DNA of 64,000 nt from Sporothrix humicola (taxonomy: Eukaryota; Ascomycota; Sordariomycetes; Ophiostomatales; Ophiostomataceae). Of this stretch, positions 1 to 10,600 are shown in pieces (within the stretch, counting starts at the first letter, position 1; every line of letters starts with the position of its first letter). The stretch is from assembly GCA_021396245.1 (NCBI GenBank), contig WNYE01000018.1, positions 310,001 through 374,000 of the forward strand, written 5' to 3'. The position numbers and the translations under genes are program-made. The notes below the pieces were generated by a model, which saw only the letters and a program-made list of their open reading frames with translations, searched no databases and was not told the origin of the DNA.

Positions 1-1083
1 CTTTTGGACAGGCGGCGCGCGGATGCAGTGGTTCAGGAAATCGAGCTCCTCCAGCACGAGAAAGTCAAGTGTGTACGGCAGGCCGTCGGCGTCCTCGAGG
101 CGGCTCTGGCTGTCCTGATCAATGTAAAGCTGGGAGTATGCGCCCTTGAGCAGGGACAGCTCCTGCCACGTCTCCTGGAAGAAGATCGGGCTCTGGGGCA
201 GCAGCAGCGACGAAAACACCATCTTGATCTTGATCAGCGTCTTGACGCACTGCAGCTTGAGAGCAATCAGGCCGTTCCAGCTCTCCGACTGCTGGCCGTC
301 GCTGGTGGTCACGGGCTGGTCAAGGGGCAGCTGCAGCTTCATGACGTCGTGGAAGAAGGGCAGCCAGCCCTGCAGGGCCTCCTGCGCAAACGACTTGACT
401 TCCTTGAGGTGCTCGTCCTTGACCATATCCATCAGGTCGAAGCTGCTGCGGAAGACAGAGACGGCAAGGGCACGCAGCATGGGCTTGCGGTCACCCGACA
501 CAGCGACCTGGTACAGCACCTCGACAATGCTGCGGGCAGCGGCAAAGAACTGCATCTCGGTCATGCCGTCGTCGACAAGATCGCGCAGGACACGGAGCGC
601 GCCATGGAGCTGTGTGTCGGTTCCCGAGCGGATCACGGCCAGCAGCGAGTCCAGCAGGTCGGGCCAGCGCTCCGGGTAGTCGACCGACGCAATCTTGCCC
701 ACCACAAAGCTGACGGCTGCCTGGACACGCCGGTCCTCGCCATCACGCGTTGACAGCTCCAGAAGCTGGCTGCGCAGCTGCTGCTTCACTTCGTCGGAAA
801 TGGAGATGCCCGATGCAGCTGCCTCGTCGTCGTTGCCGAAATCGTCGTCATCGTCGCCGCCGGTGATGCCGCCGGGCGTCCAGTTGCGCTGGATAAACTG
901 CCGCAGCACGGTGACGGCGGATTGGCGGATCTGGGTCGGGTAGGAGGGCGTCGCGGCAATGGCGGTCAGCAGGCTAGGGAACGCGGGGTTCGTCTCGGCG
1001 GCCTTAAGGTCGAGCTCGGCGCGCTTCCGGGGCTCCTCCTCGGGCCGCTGGGTGTCGCTCAGCAGGCGGACGAGCTCATCCAT
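1..1083 (-). CDS. kap114: Importin-9 / Kap114-type karyopherin (5' part only)
   Basis: Nuclear import receptor of the importin-beta family. Kap114/importin-9 carries histones and TATA-binding protein into the nucleus (family knowledge). The reverse strand is open from ATG 1083-1081 (MDELVRLLSDTQ) for 361 codons to the window edge, so the C-terminal two thirds are missing. The start matches an importin N-terminal domain: a short helix, then AELDLKAAETNPAFP and IRQSAVTVLRQFIQRNW, followed by an acidic loop (GGDDDDDFGNDDE) typical of the importin-9 group. HEAT-like helices follow, including YPERWPDLLDSLL and the region TLDFLVLEELDFLNHC near the edge. The frame stays open for eight codons upstream of the ATG to a TTTTCAG, so a 5' UTR intron is possible. 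It is divergent from rev7. The family is clear; the exact ortholog is less certain. Confidence 0.85.
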   Translation of the reverse strand, partial: MDELVRLLSDTQRPEEEPRKRAELDLKAAETNPAFPSLLTAIAATPSYPTQIRQSAVTVLRQFIQRNWTPGGITGGDDDDDFGNDDEAAASGISISDEVKQQLRSQLLELSTRDGEDRRVQAAVSFVVGKIASVDYPERWPDLLDSLLAVIRSGTDTQLHGALRVLRDLVDDGMTEMQFFAAARSIVEVLYQVAVSGDRKPMLRALAVSVFRSSFDLMDMVKDEHLKEVKSFAQEALQGWLPFFHDVMKLQLPLDQPVTTSDGQQSESWNGLIALKLQCVKTLIKIKMVFSSLLLPQSPIFFQETWQELSLLKGAYSQLYIDQDSQSRLEDADGLPYTLDFLVLEELDFLNHCIRAPPVQK

Positions 1084-1863
1084 CTTGACGGAGAGCTGAT
1101 TGGCGTCTGAAAAGAAGAATGGGTTTCGGGTTCAAGATCGGGTCCTTTTGGCGGGAGCTATCGTAGGTCGGTAGTGAGGGGTCTAAACGGCTCGAATTCG
1201 CAAAATTCTCAACTAGTCTGGCCTTCCACAGACCAAAGGAGGTACAATTGGGGTTGGACAAGACGTTGTTGTGGAAGGGAAGACTTGAGAATAAGAATGG
1301 TCAAAAGATTCAAGGAGAAGAGAAGGCCAAATCGGAAACCGAGGGGCTTACAGGTCCTCCAAGAAAAAAAACTGGACCGGGGAAGGAGCAGAAAAAAAAC
1401 ATACGTGGGCAGGCGGCAGTCAGGTCCCAGGCGAGCCAGGAAGGAGCCATGGCGGGGTGAGTGTCTCGCCAAAGTAAACAGTAAGGAGCGACCGAACCCC
1501 TGTAAACGCCGCCCTGGAACGCCCGCCGTTAAGGCACTGGGGCGGGGAAGCCGCTGTCGTTGTCGCGGCAGGCGGTCTGTGCGCTGTGCCCGTAACGCGC
1601 TTTCTTTCGTCGCATGAAGGCAGAACTCAAGGCAGAACTGCCACTCAAAAATCGAGGGGCAATCACGTGTTTTGGCGTTGCTTCCGGGCGTCATTAGTGA
1701 GGAAATTGCCCAAACAGGCCCTGTAAGTGCTTTCCATTGACACTAAAGCCCGTGTATCGTGTCTCATCGTCACATCGCGACAGGGATCACGGCGCGATTA
1801 CAACGATTTACGACGCATTTTACGGATTCATTCCGCCACAGCAGCCGACAACGGCATGCCAAC
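1084..1863. promoter_or_regulatory. Divergent intergenic region kap114 / rev7
   Basis: This 780-bp spacer between two divergent start codons must hold both promoters. On the reverse strand a CTTTTCAG acceptor lies just upstream of the kap114 ATG and a GTATGT donor lies near 1403, which could mark a 5' UTR intron of about 290 nt. No convincing coding frame is seen; the short ORFs here have no recognisable domain. Confidence 0.4.
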
Positions 1864-3123
1864 ATGACGTCCCTCTCGCTGGATGAGGCCGCTCGGCTGT
1901 ACAGCACGCTGCACCACTTCTTCGAGGTCGCCGTGCACGGCATCCTCTACTACCGCAAGCTGTATCCAGAGCGCGCGTTTGCCGCCGCGACGGCATTTGA
2001 TGTTCCAGTCCACCAGAGCCGGCACCCAGCGGTGTGTGCTTGGGTGCGAGCGGCCGTTGAGCAGGTCATGGCCCAGATTGCCGGCGGTGAAGCTGAGGCG
2101 GGCGCAAGAGAGGACGCGCTGCCAAAGGACCATGTCAACGCAGTCGCCGTTGTTGTCCATGCACCTTATGAGACGACAGCATCCACAAAAAGCTCACAGG
2201 CACACTCTATACCGCCAGGAGCTGTTCTTGAACGCTGGGTGTTTGATATACGGCATCTCCCGCGGGGCTGGCCAGGCGGTGCGGATGCCCTGCGGCAGGC
2301 ACAAAAGAACAGCGATAAACGCGGCCGGCAAGATGAGGATCGAGAAAAAGAACGAGAACGGCGAGAAAGACGGCGAAGACGGCGGTCACCAGACAAACCG
2401 GCGGCTGACAGTGGCAAAGATGACGAAGAGGGCGAGGAGAACGAGACTGAAGGACGCTACAACTACTACGACGAGGAGGAGGAGTTTGCAAATGCCGAGT
2501 CGGAGGCCGAATTGGAAGAATCAGGGTCTGAGAACGGCGATAATGACGACAAGCAGGACGGCGATTCAGCCGAAGAACCAGAAGAGAGCACTGACACAAT
2601 GAACTGGAAGGACCTCCAAGATCAGTTACGAGGTGTCTTACAAAGGCTGGCCCAGGCTGGACAACAAGTGGCTGCACTTCCTGATGGATGCACATTTACT
2701 ATGGCCATTGAGCTTGGAAATGAGAACAAGTTGAAGGGGAATATCAAATCTCGGGATATGGACACAAACTGGATCCCAGAGGTCGGCTCACGGAAAAGAA
2801 AGTTTGGTGGGCCATCAGGCGGAGCGGGCGCTACGACAACTACCATCCGCTCTGTCGATAGTGCGCCTCTTTACCTCGAGTGTTGGGTCGAAGAAAGTGC
2901 CGTCAAAAAGGCGGCAGCTGAGGGAGCTCCGAGTGCCAAACTGGCTGCCGCAGCTGGTGGTGCTGGAAACGTGCTACCCCCTCCACCAAGTGCAACTTCT
3001 TCGGCTACGACATCGTTCGGTCTTGGCTCGTTTAGCTTTGACAAGATCGTGGCACAGGACAGCTTTGCAAAGAACAAGGACACCCCAAAGACTGGCAAGG
3101 GCAAAACAGTATCGTTTTCCTGA
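1864..3123 (+). CDS. rev7: Rev7 / MAD2L2-type HORMA protein
   Basis: HORMA-domain subunit of translesion DNA polymerase zeta, which binds Rev3 and Rev1 in the nucleus (family knowledge). The product is 419 residues with no intron. The first in-frame ATG is at 1864; the frame upstream of it has no ATG. The N-terminal HORMA half spans about residues 5-140: ILYYRKLYP, SRHPAVCAWV and LERWVFDIRHLP match the conserved Rev7 strand and safety-belt region. A highly charged segment follows (about 145-248), first basic (ERERRERRRRRR) and then acidic. The fold resumes at about 250 with LQDQLRGVLQRL, LPDGCTFTMAIEL, NWIPEVGS and LYLECWVEES. The C-terminus from about 350 is Ala/Ser-rich and looks disordered. 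Human MAD2L2 is about 211 residues, so the extra length is insert plus tail. It converges on vps36 with 120 bp between stop codons. Confidence 0.88.
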   Translation: MTSLSLDEAARLYSTLHHFFEVAVHGILYYRKLYPERAFAAATAFDVPVHQSRHPAVCAWVRAAVEQVMAQIAGGEAEAGAREDALPKDHVNAVAVVVHAPYETTASTKSSQAHSIPPGAVLERWVFDIRHLPRGWPGGADALRQAQKNSDKRGRQDEDREKERERRERRRRRRSPDKPAADSGKDDEEGEENETEGRYNYYDEEEEFANAESEAELEESGSENGDNDDKQDGDSAEEPEESTDTMNWKDLQDQLRGVLQRLAQAGQQVAALPDGCTFTMAIELGNENKLKGNIKSRDMDTNWIPEVGSRKRKFGGPSGGAGATTTTIRSVDSAPLYLECWVEESAVKKAAAEGAPSAKLAAAAGGAGNVLPPPPSATSSATTSFGLGSFSFDKIVAQDSFAKNKDTPKTGKGKTVSFS

Positions 3124-3243
3124 TCTCTTGCTGTGCAGACGACAGCATAAGTTTCATAACGTACAGAAAGCAAACGCGCCAACCGTATACGGCATACAAC
3201 TCCTAAAAATGCGTTCCAAATAAAAAATCAATGGCATGGCCTC

Positions 3244-5328
3244 TTACTCTGAGGTGATCATGTTCTCCCAGAAGTGCAGACCAGCAATACCCTCTTCTCG
3301 ACAGAGAGCACCACGCTCTTCAGCCATCTCGAGCTCCTCCTCAGCAACACCAATGCTCCAGCCAAACCGCTCGGCCGTTTCCTGGGCACTCACACCACGG
3401 CCAAACGCCTGCCAGTCCCAGGGCACCGATTGTTCGCCACGTTCTTCGGGAGGTACTGCCCGAATATCACGCAACCAGCCCAGCAAGGCCTTGACGGTTG
3501 CCTCGTCCGTGCGGTCGCTACCCTGCACGACTAGCACGCCACTCCGCTTGAACGTTCTCAGCCGGACAGGCAATCGCAAAGATTCCCACAGCTTAGCCGC
3601 CTTGACGAGGTCCGCAGGGCTGACTAGCTCGACGCCGCCGCGAGCACGGTTGAACATGGCCCACAGGTCGACGAGACTCATGATGCCGCCGGCTCGTCGC
3701 AATACGCCGCGTGCGTCGTCCGTCAAGAACTCGGCCAAGTTTCGCGACAGTTCCGACAGATATAGAGACTCGCGTCCACTGCTGCCGCCGCCGCCAACGA
3801 TATCCTTTGTCGTCACCAGCCCAAGCTGGCTGCTGGCCGATTCGGCGATCTGCATCGCGTCCGATGATGAGGATGACGTTGCGGTGTTGGCCCCTGTCTG
3901 CCGTGCAAGCTGCTCGGCCAGAGCAACAATCTGCTTGGCCGACGCCATCAGCGCCTCCAGGTCTTCAAAGGCGCCGCCAATGACAATCTCGTTCTTCTTG
4001 CGCATATCCACACCCCTCTTTTCCAGTCCGGCGATGCCAGCTGTCTTGACTGTCCGTGGCCGCGGCTCGTCGATGCCCGTTCCGCTTAGTGACGATGAAC
4101 GGTTGAGGCCATTTCCAGCTGACGAGCCTGCGGAATCCTCTCCCCGGCCACTCAAGCTTGGGATCGGCGGCGCATTGTGCAGCAGCCACTTACGCTGTGC
4201 TATCGAGCCCTTCATGCGCTCGTAAAACATCTTTTCGCCGCCGCCACGGAAGGACAACTTGATACTCTCGGCTGCATCTGTGCCAGACTGCGGCGCCGCC
4301 GAAAAACTGGCAGCAACCACCGGTCCTGGCGATTCCGTGCGCAACTGGTGCGACTGTGTCAGTTCTGCCGGGAGGTCACGCGACACCAGCGGCGCTCCGC
4401 ACATTTCGCAGGCCATCAGCGACGGGTGGTTGAGAAATGTGCATCGTGGGCACTGGAACGAGGCATCTGGGTCGGCGGGACCGGTGGATGATGTGCCTAA
4501 TGTTGTGTCGCTGATACTGCTTGCTGCCTCTAGTGATGAGGCATCTGGTTGTGATAACGGCCGCGGTCGTGTTGGCAGTGTCTGAGTTGCGCCGACGCCG
4601 TTGCTGTTGGTACCCGAAACCTGTGGTCGGTTGGCCGCGCTCGAAATCACCGCCTTCAAGACGTGGGTCAGCGTCGGCGGGATGCCGCATGCCAAGCACG
4701 GCGGCATCTGTGTGTGCGCATTCAGCGATTCTGGGTCGAAGTTGGACGGAACCGGATTCGAGAAACTGCAGATGGAGCAGACCCAAGTTGCTGCGGCTGC
4801 TGGTGGAGGTCCTCGTCTTGCGGATCCATTGCCGCCGCCTAGTGGTGATGCTGTACTACTGCGCGCCGGGCCGGACCCTACTCCCGAAGATGATCGTGCG
4901 TGTTGCGAAGTCCGTTTTGCCGGTTTGGGATAGAGGGTGACTTTTGGCGATGATTTAAGGAAACCGGCCTAGATGGGGGCAGTTTGATTAGATATACCCT
5001 AGAGACTGAGAAACTGTAGGAGTGTCTTACATAGAATTCAAAGCGCTCAACATCCTTGAGCTCGACTGCTGCCGAGTATCGCCGTGGATCTGCCTTGTCG
5101 ACGTAACAAATGCGATGCGAGGTCAAGTAGACCTGTCCATTCTGCTGGTTGAGGATTTTGTATTTTCTGTTCTGTCAGACTCCTGTCATACCATTTTCAC
5201 AAAAGCACCCACCACAACATCACTCACCCCTCATACAGGCCGACGTTGTCCTGCACAAATAGCAGGTCCTCATCCGGCAGATACAAAGGCCGGAGCGCCG
5301 TTGTGAGGTCCAGCTGCTTTAGGGACAT
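3244..5328 (-). CDS. vps36: ESCRT-II subunit Vps36
   Basis: Ubiquitin- and phosphoinositide-binding subunit of ESCRT-II, which sorts ubiquitinated membrane proteins into multivesicular endosomes. Proposed exons: 5328-5228, 5166-5031 and 4968-3244 (introns GTGAGT...CAG and GTAAGA...TAG), giving 653 residues. The GLUE domain begins MSLKQLDLTTALRPLYLPDE, continues through YKILNQQNGQVYLTSHRICY and ends near FLKSSPKVTLYPKP. Two zinc knuckles follow. NZF1 starts WVCSIC (Cys143, 146) and closes at CLAC (Cys170, 173), so it has a long loop like yeast NZF1. NZF2 is CPRCTFLNHPSLMACEMC (Cys252, 255, 266, 269). The winged-helix EAP45/Snf8-like core runs from about residue 313 to the end. The linkers are Ser/Ala/Thr-rich. 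It is divergent from thp3 and convergent with rev7. Confidence 0.93.
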
Positions 5329-5824
5329 CCGTCATATCGCTCGGGGGCGCCGTTCGATTCTGGGTGTCTGGGACTGCCGGCGGTGGACGATATATGACTC
5401 GCCTCGAATTGTCGTGTGCTTCTACAAAGTGTCTTGTCGATGCAAGGTAGCCCAGATAGCTTCCCCCGATGGCGGGGTGTTACGCAATAGCACTCCAATT
5501 GCCTATTATGCCTGTTATCATGATTATGTCATCCCCGCATACACACATACGCCACCAAGGCCACAAAATTATCTTAGTATGCAAGATTAGGTAAGTCGCG
5601 CCTTCCACACTTACCGCTCTTCTTTTCTCCTGCCTTTTGCCCAAAACTCTCAGCTGAGCCTAAAGTCTCGCCTTCTTCACTCCAACAACCATCCACATCA
5701 TAACCTCGACGTCACCCCCAAACCCGTCTTGTCGGCATCGTATCGCCATCCAGGCCTTTACTAACCATAAAGTGATTGATTGTATCTATTCTAGCCATCC
5801 CTCGACGACCTCGCTTCCCCCAAA
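5329..5824. promoter_or_regulatory. Divergent intergenic region vps36 / thp3
   Basis: These 496 bp separate two divergent ATGs and must contain both promoters. The half next to thp3 (about 5590-5820) is CT-rich and C-rich on the plus strand, as is usual for leaders of well-expressed fungal genes. No further coding region is supported. Confidence 0.4.
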
Positions 5825-7648
5825 ATGGCATCGTGGAATTCAGCGCCGCCAGGCACAGGCGGTGCCCAACCGCCCGGCTACCCTTCATATCCAGGTATGC
5901 ATCGACAACCATCGATTTCGTCGGGGGGAAAACATTTTGTAATATCCGCTAACTCTTCCACAGGCGCTGCCTACACCACCGTCCAAGTCCGACAGTCATT
6001 CGGCGCGCCACCCCCATATCCCCCAGCACCCTATGCCTCTGTACCACCACCTCCTCCACCAGCCCCCGCGACCGAAGAAAAGAAGAAGATCGACTGGCCG
6101 GCGTCCGTCCGTAGCTATGTCCAGCGGTCTTTCCTGCCCCAAAATATGGATGCGTCCGTATCCCGTCCCGAAATGGAAGCCAAGTTAAAAGAGACCATCT
6201 CCCACGCAAACGACACAAACGTCATGTACACAATCGACTGGGACAGTATGCCCCTCCCACAGCAGCTGATCCGTGAAGAACGCGCACAGGCTTTGTACGC
6301 GGCCGCTGCCCTCGTGCAGCAGACCCAGGCCAGCTCTCTAGGCGCTCCCGGATCGTACTACAACAGCCAGAACAATCATGAAAGTCACAAGAACAACGGC
6401 ACCAGTTTTGTAATCAACCCAAAGAAACGCAAGTCCACCGACTATCAAGAAGACGACAGCAATGGTGCACCGCCATGGCGGAAGAACGCGGCGCCGCTGT
6501 CCGACCGCCTTCAGCGTCCAGAAAAGAACGAAAAGGCCGAGCGGCCTACCAAGTTGAGCAAGAAGGAGAAGAAGGAGAAGGCTGCGGCAGCACAGGCAGC
6601 GGCCAGTTCGGGGAACAACAGCAACAACAGTATCAGCCAGTCCATCGATATGCCAAAGAGTAAGTTTCAGAAGCAATTGGAGGAACGCAAGTCGCGGTTC
6701 AACAACGCAAACGCGTCGCAGCGCGTGGCCTCGCCGCCTCGGTCGTTGTCGCCAGATTCCAGCGGCGAGCCTGCGGGTCCTGTGGTCGGCACGTCGGAGA
6801 AGCTGGAAAAGTCGTACTTGCGGTTGACATCCGCGCCCAACCCGGCGCTGGTGCGGCCCGAGCGTGTGCTGCGCCAGTCTCTAGACCTCCTCAAAAAGAA
6901 GTGGCGGCAGCACGGCGACTACGGCTACATCTGCGACCAGTTCAAGGCCGTGCGCCAGGACTTGACGGTCCAGCGCATCCGCAACGACTTTACGGTGCTC
7001 GTGTACGAGATCCACGCGCGCATTGCGCTCGAAAAGGGGGACCTGGGTGAGTATAACCAGTGCCAGACGCAACTGATGGCCCTGTACAAGCAGGGCCTCA
7101 AGGGGAACCCCATCGAGTTCAAGGCGTACCGCGTCCTGTACTTTATCCACACGGCCAACCAGGCGGCGCTGAGCAACGCCATGGCCGATCTAACCGCAGC
7201 AGAGAAGAAGGAGGAGCCCATCCGCCACGCCCTGCAGGTGCGCTCGGCGCTGGCCCTGGGCAACTACCACCGCTTCTTCCAGCTCTACCTCGCCACGCCC
7301 AACATGGGCGCCTATCTCATGGACATGTTTGCCAACCGCGAGCGTCTAGTCGCCATGTGCAACATCTGTAGAGCGTGAGTTCAGCCCCTTCCTTCATTTC
7401 ATTTAGATTCAGACCATGTGCTAACACAGACCAGGTACAAACCTGATGTTCGGTTGCGGTTCATCACTGAGGAGCTCGGCTTCGAATCAGACGTCGATGC
7501 CGCCCAGTTCATCATCGACAACAAGGCTCAGGAGCTTCTCGAGGAACGTGACGACTACATTGCCTTCCTCAGCTCCAAGGGCCTGCAAAAGTTTGACGAA
7601 GCCCGCGAGGCCGCGTTTCACAGAATTAAGACACGGAACCAAAAGTGA
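5825..7648 (+). CDS. thp3: Thp3/LENG8-type SAC3/GANP-PCI protein
   Basis: SAC3/GANP-family protein. Yeast Thp3 works with Csn12 in transcription elongation and mRNA maturation in the nucleus (family knowledge). Proposed exons: 5825-5894, 5964-7374 and 7435-7648, giving 564 residues. The N-terminus is Pro/Tyr/Gly-rich and disordered. A conserved patch (IDWPASVRSYVQRSF) is typical of the LENG8/Thp3 branch. A Lys-rich and Ser-rich middle follows. The SAC3/GANP domain covers about the last 230 residues: VRPERVLRQSLDLLKKKW, YICDQFKAVRQDLTVQRIRN, EYNQCQTQLMALY and the PCI-like end. Intron 1 (5895-5963, GTATGC...CTAAC...CACAG) is 69 nt with no in-frame stop, so reading through it adds 23 residues. 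Intron 2 has GTGAGT, a CTAAC branch and CAG. Confidence 0.9.
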
Positions 7649-10600
7649 TAAGCAGTACTTTCTTCGAGTGTTTTCCGTCTCTGTCTTCATTCTTTTTCGT
7701 CTTCGTCTTTTTCCTCTTCAACACTACATCAGCAACGTATCCTAGCTGTGTAGGCACACACCACATTCTTATATTCCGTTAATACCCCTTCACGACCGTC
7801 TTTTTTCATTTTTTTTTCGTCTCGATACCACACCAAACTCGCTGCACAATAGAATCTTTGGCTGTCCAGTCTCATATCCTCGTCTTTTCCTTTCTCTTCC
7901 ATTTCCTCCTCCTTTCACAGTATCCTATTTCCTCTCTATTTCGCTTCTCTCTTCTTCCCATCCATTTCCCAATTCGACAATTGCTTCGCCTTTCCCGACT
8001 ACTAAACTTGATTTCGACCAAGGATCTTTAATCCCGTTCTGCTCTTTGATTTTCGAAAACTTCTAACTCTCTTCTTATTTTGTCCCGTGGGCTCTATTTT
8101 TCGCGTTTATGGCGTATCGCGTCTCTGCATATATAAGATCAGTAAAGCCGGGCTTGCCTGGTTCGTTCCGGCGGTGGCAACTCTGTTATGCTGCTTGCTT
8201 TATTTCGTCCTTTTATACACGGCTGGCGTTTATCGGATTCTAGCGGTGTTTCTTCTTCGCGAGGCAGGCGCATAAAATCTCGGGTTGCTTCTCTACATTT
8301 GATTACATCTCACGACTGCCACGATTGCTCTTTCGTTTTCTGCGTGGCACGGTTCCTTCGGTTCATTTTACTCTTTTTTTTCGCACGTTTACCATCCGGG
8401 GGCTCGAAATACAACAACAAGCAGGCATATGTTCCAATATCGAACGAGCAACTCGAGAGCTTCAACGCAAGCTAGCGGCCATACCCTCTTTGGAAGGCTC
8501 TTCAAGAAGCTACGTTCTCAAGCAGTGTACGACCAGAGAACAACTCGGGATAAGAAAGAGGGATGCGGCAGATTGTGCGTCAAAGTTGGTGTTATAGAGC
8601 AAGCTGTTTGTTCTATTCGGAACATTTTTTATGCTTCTGCCATCTGCCTCTGTCCCATTTGCTGTCGCTTCTATTGTCCCATCGTGTTTGTTTACAAGGC
8701 CTGCCGGGTCACTTTGGGTTCTGCTGGCTCTGTTGGCGATATGGCCTTTCCCGTTGCCTTGTGTATTTGACAAAAATGCAGTTGATGGGCAGGCCTGAGA
8801 AGAATACTGTGTACTTTGTTGTTGATGGGAAACTTGTGGGATTCTAATTTCAAGGAACTAGTGTTTTTGTTGTGATGAATAAAATAACAATTCCGTAATG
8901 AAATCTGATGAATCAAATGTGAACATGAATAAAAATATATAAATATGTACAGTGAAATATGTCAAATACTTCGTGGTTTTTGTATGTAAATACGCAATTG
9001 CCGAAGCAATATGCGGATTATTTCATATCCTGTTTTGAAAAGTTGACTTACAGCACATTTCACCAAGAATATTCTTTTCAATCTCGAAACACTTGACGAA
9101 ATAGACCAGCGTTTCGATGTGGCAGTGCTCGTGGCGGCTCGGAAGCGCCTTGATCCGGAAGAGAATGGTAGATAAATCAATCAATTAATCAATCAATGAA
9201 CACCGTGTGAAAAAGAGATACCTCACAAATTATGTTCCGTCTCTCGGTGGTCCTCATGCACAAAGCAAAAAGCACAACTTTTGTGGCCAAGGCTTGACAA
9301 TGAAAATAGAACAAGACCGGAATAGAAAAAAAGGTGTGTGGTCTCGTGCTCTGGCACGTCGATCGCCTTGTCTTCACACCCTCTTTCTCTGCTGGCAACC
9401 CCTCGTTGTCTTCGACGTATGGATTTCTTTGGTTCTTTGGTATCCTCTTTTGGTAGGAGTGTCAACACCATTAACACAGGGAGAGTATTTAAGTCGTAGG
9501 ATACATAGCACGGAGAATTACTGCATACGTAGGGTGTCTTTGACCTTTCTTTGGTGGGATGGGAGGATGGGTAGACAAGTCTGGGTTTGGGCCATGTCAT
9601 TGTTTGTCCGGCCACATCAAACAAGGCCAATTCCGAACGCATGAATTTCGTGTATGCCTGTTATCCCCCTCCGCCTCTGACCCAGTCCCTGTCCGAGCAT
9701 ATCCTTTTCTTGTCTCTTTTTCGTCTGTTTGTAGAATTTGGAATCGCGTCGATCTTGTTCTGTTCTTTTTTTTTTTCTCGCCAATTTTTGTTGTGCCGCT
9801 GTGCAAATAGCTGCCACCAAGTTGGCCAAGTTCTCCCTTTGGCAAAACAAAGCCGTGGTTGGCCACCTTATCCAAGATGCCGTTGGTTCGGTATACTGTC
9901 AGACTGGCGACTGGACAGGATCGATACTAAATTCACGGTATTGTCCGCTTTCGTCGATGGCATTAATGCGTGGCGAATATGCATCCTGAGCTGAAACGTC
10001 CCTTGAGAAAAGTCGTCACTAAGACGTGTTAGTGTTCTCACACCTGACTTCCTCTCATTCACACACTAGATAGCACAGTCGTCGTCATTTGTCTGGCTCT
10101 TGTCTCTGTCTCTCCCTACTTTGGCTCTGAGGATATCTTTCTTTCTTTTTTCGAGATAGGCGAAGCGTCTGTCTCCCTTTGAGTCGGCGCCGGTCTCTCG
10201 CTTACCGGTACAAGTCTGTTCTTCCTCAAAACGTCTTACTTTGTTGTTAGTTGGACTTGGCGGGTTGTTTTTTCCACCTGTCAGCTGTCTTGGTAAACTA
10301 GCATCACGGGTGCCAGACCGAGTACTTTTGTTTACACCCTGTTGTTGTGCATCGTGTTGGATTTTGATTTTGTGGTATATCCTGTCCCTTGTCGTCATTT
10401 TTCGTCTCGTCATCGGTGATATTCCTTAACCGCAAGTGCCGCGGAGAATGTTCTCGCTGAATTTGCTGTGATATGATGCTCTCTGGCCCCGGCGTCATAT
10501 CCCTTCAAAGGAGACGGGGATTTTTGAAAGCGGCTGGCAGTCGATCAAGGGGGATGCCCAGCAGGGCTGCTTTCTTTTCACTGTTATTCATTATGGAAAG

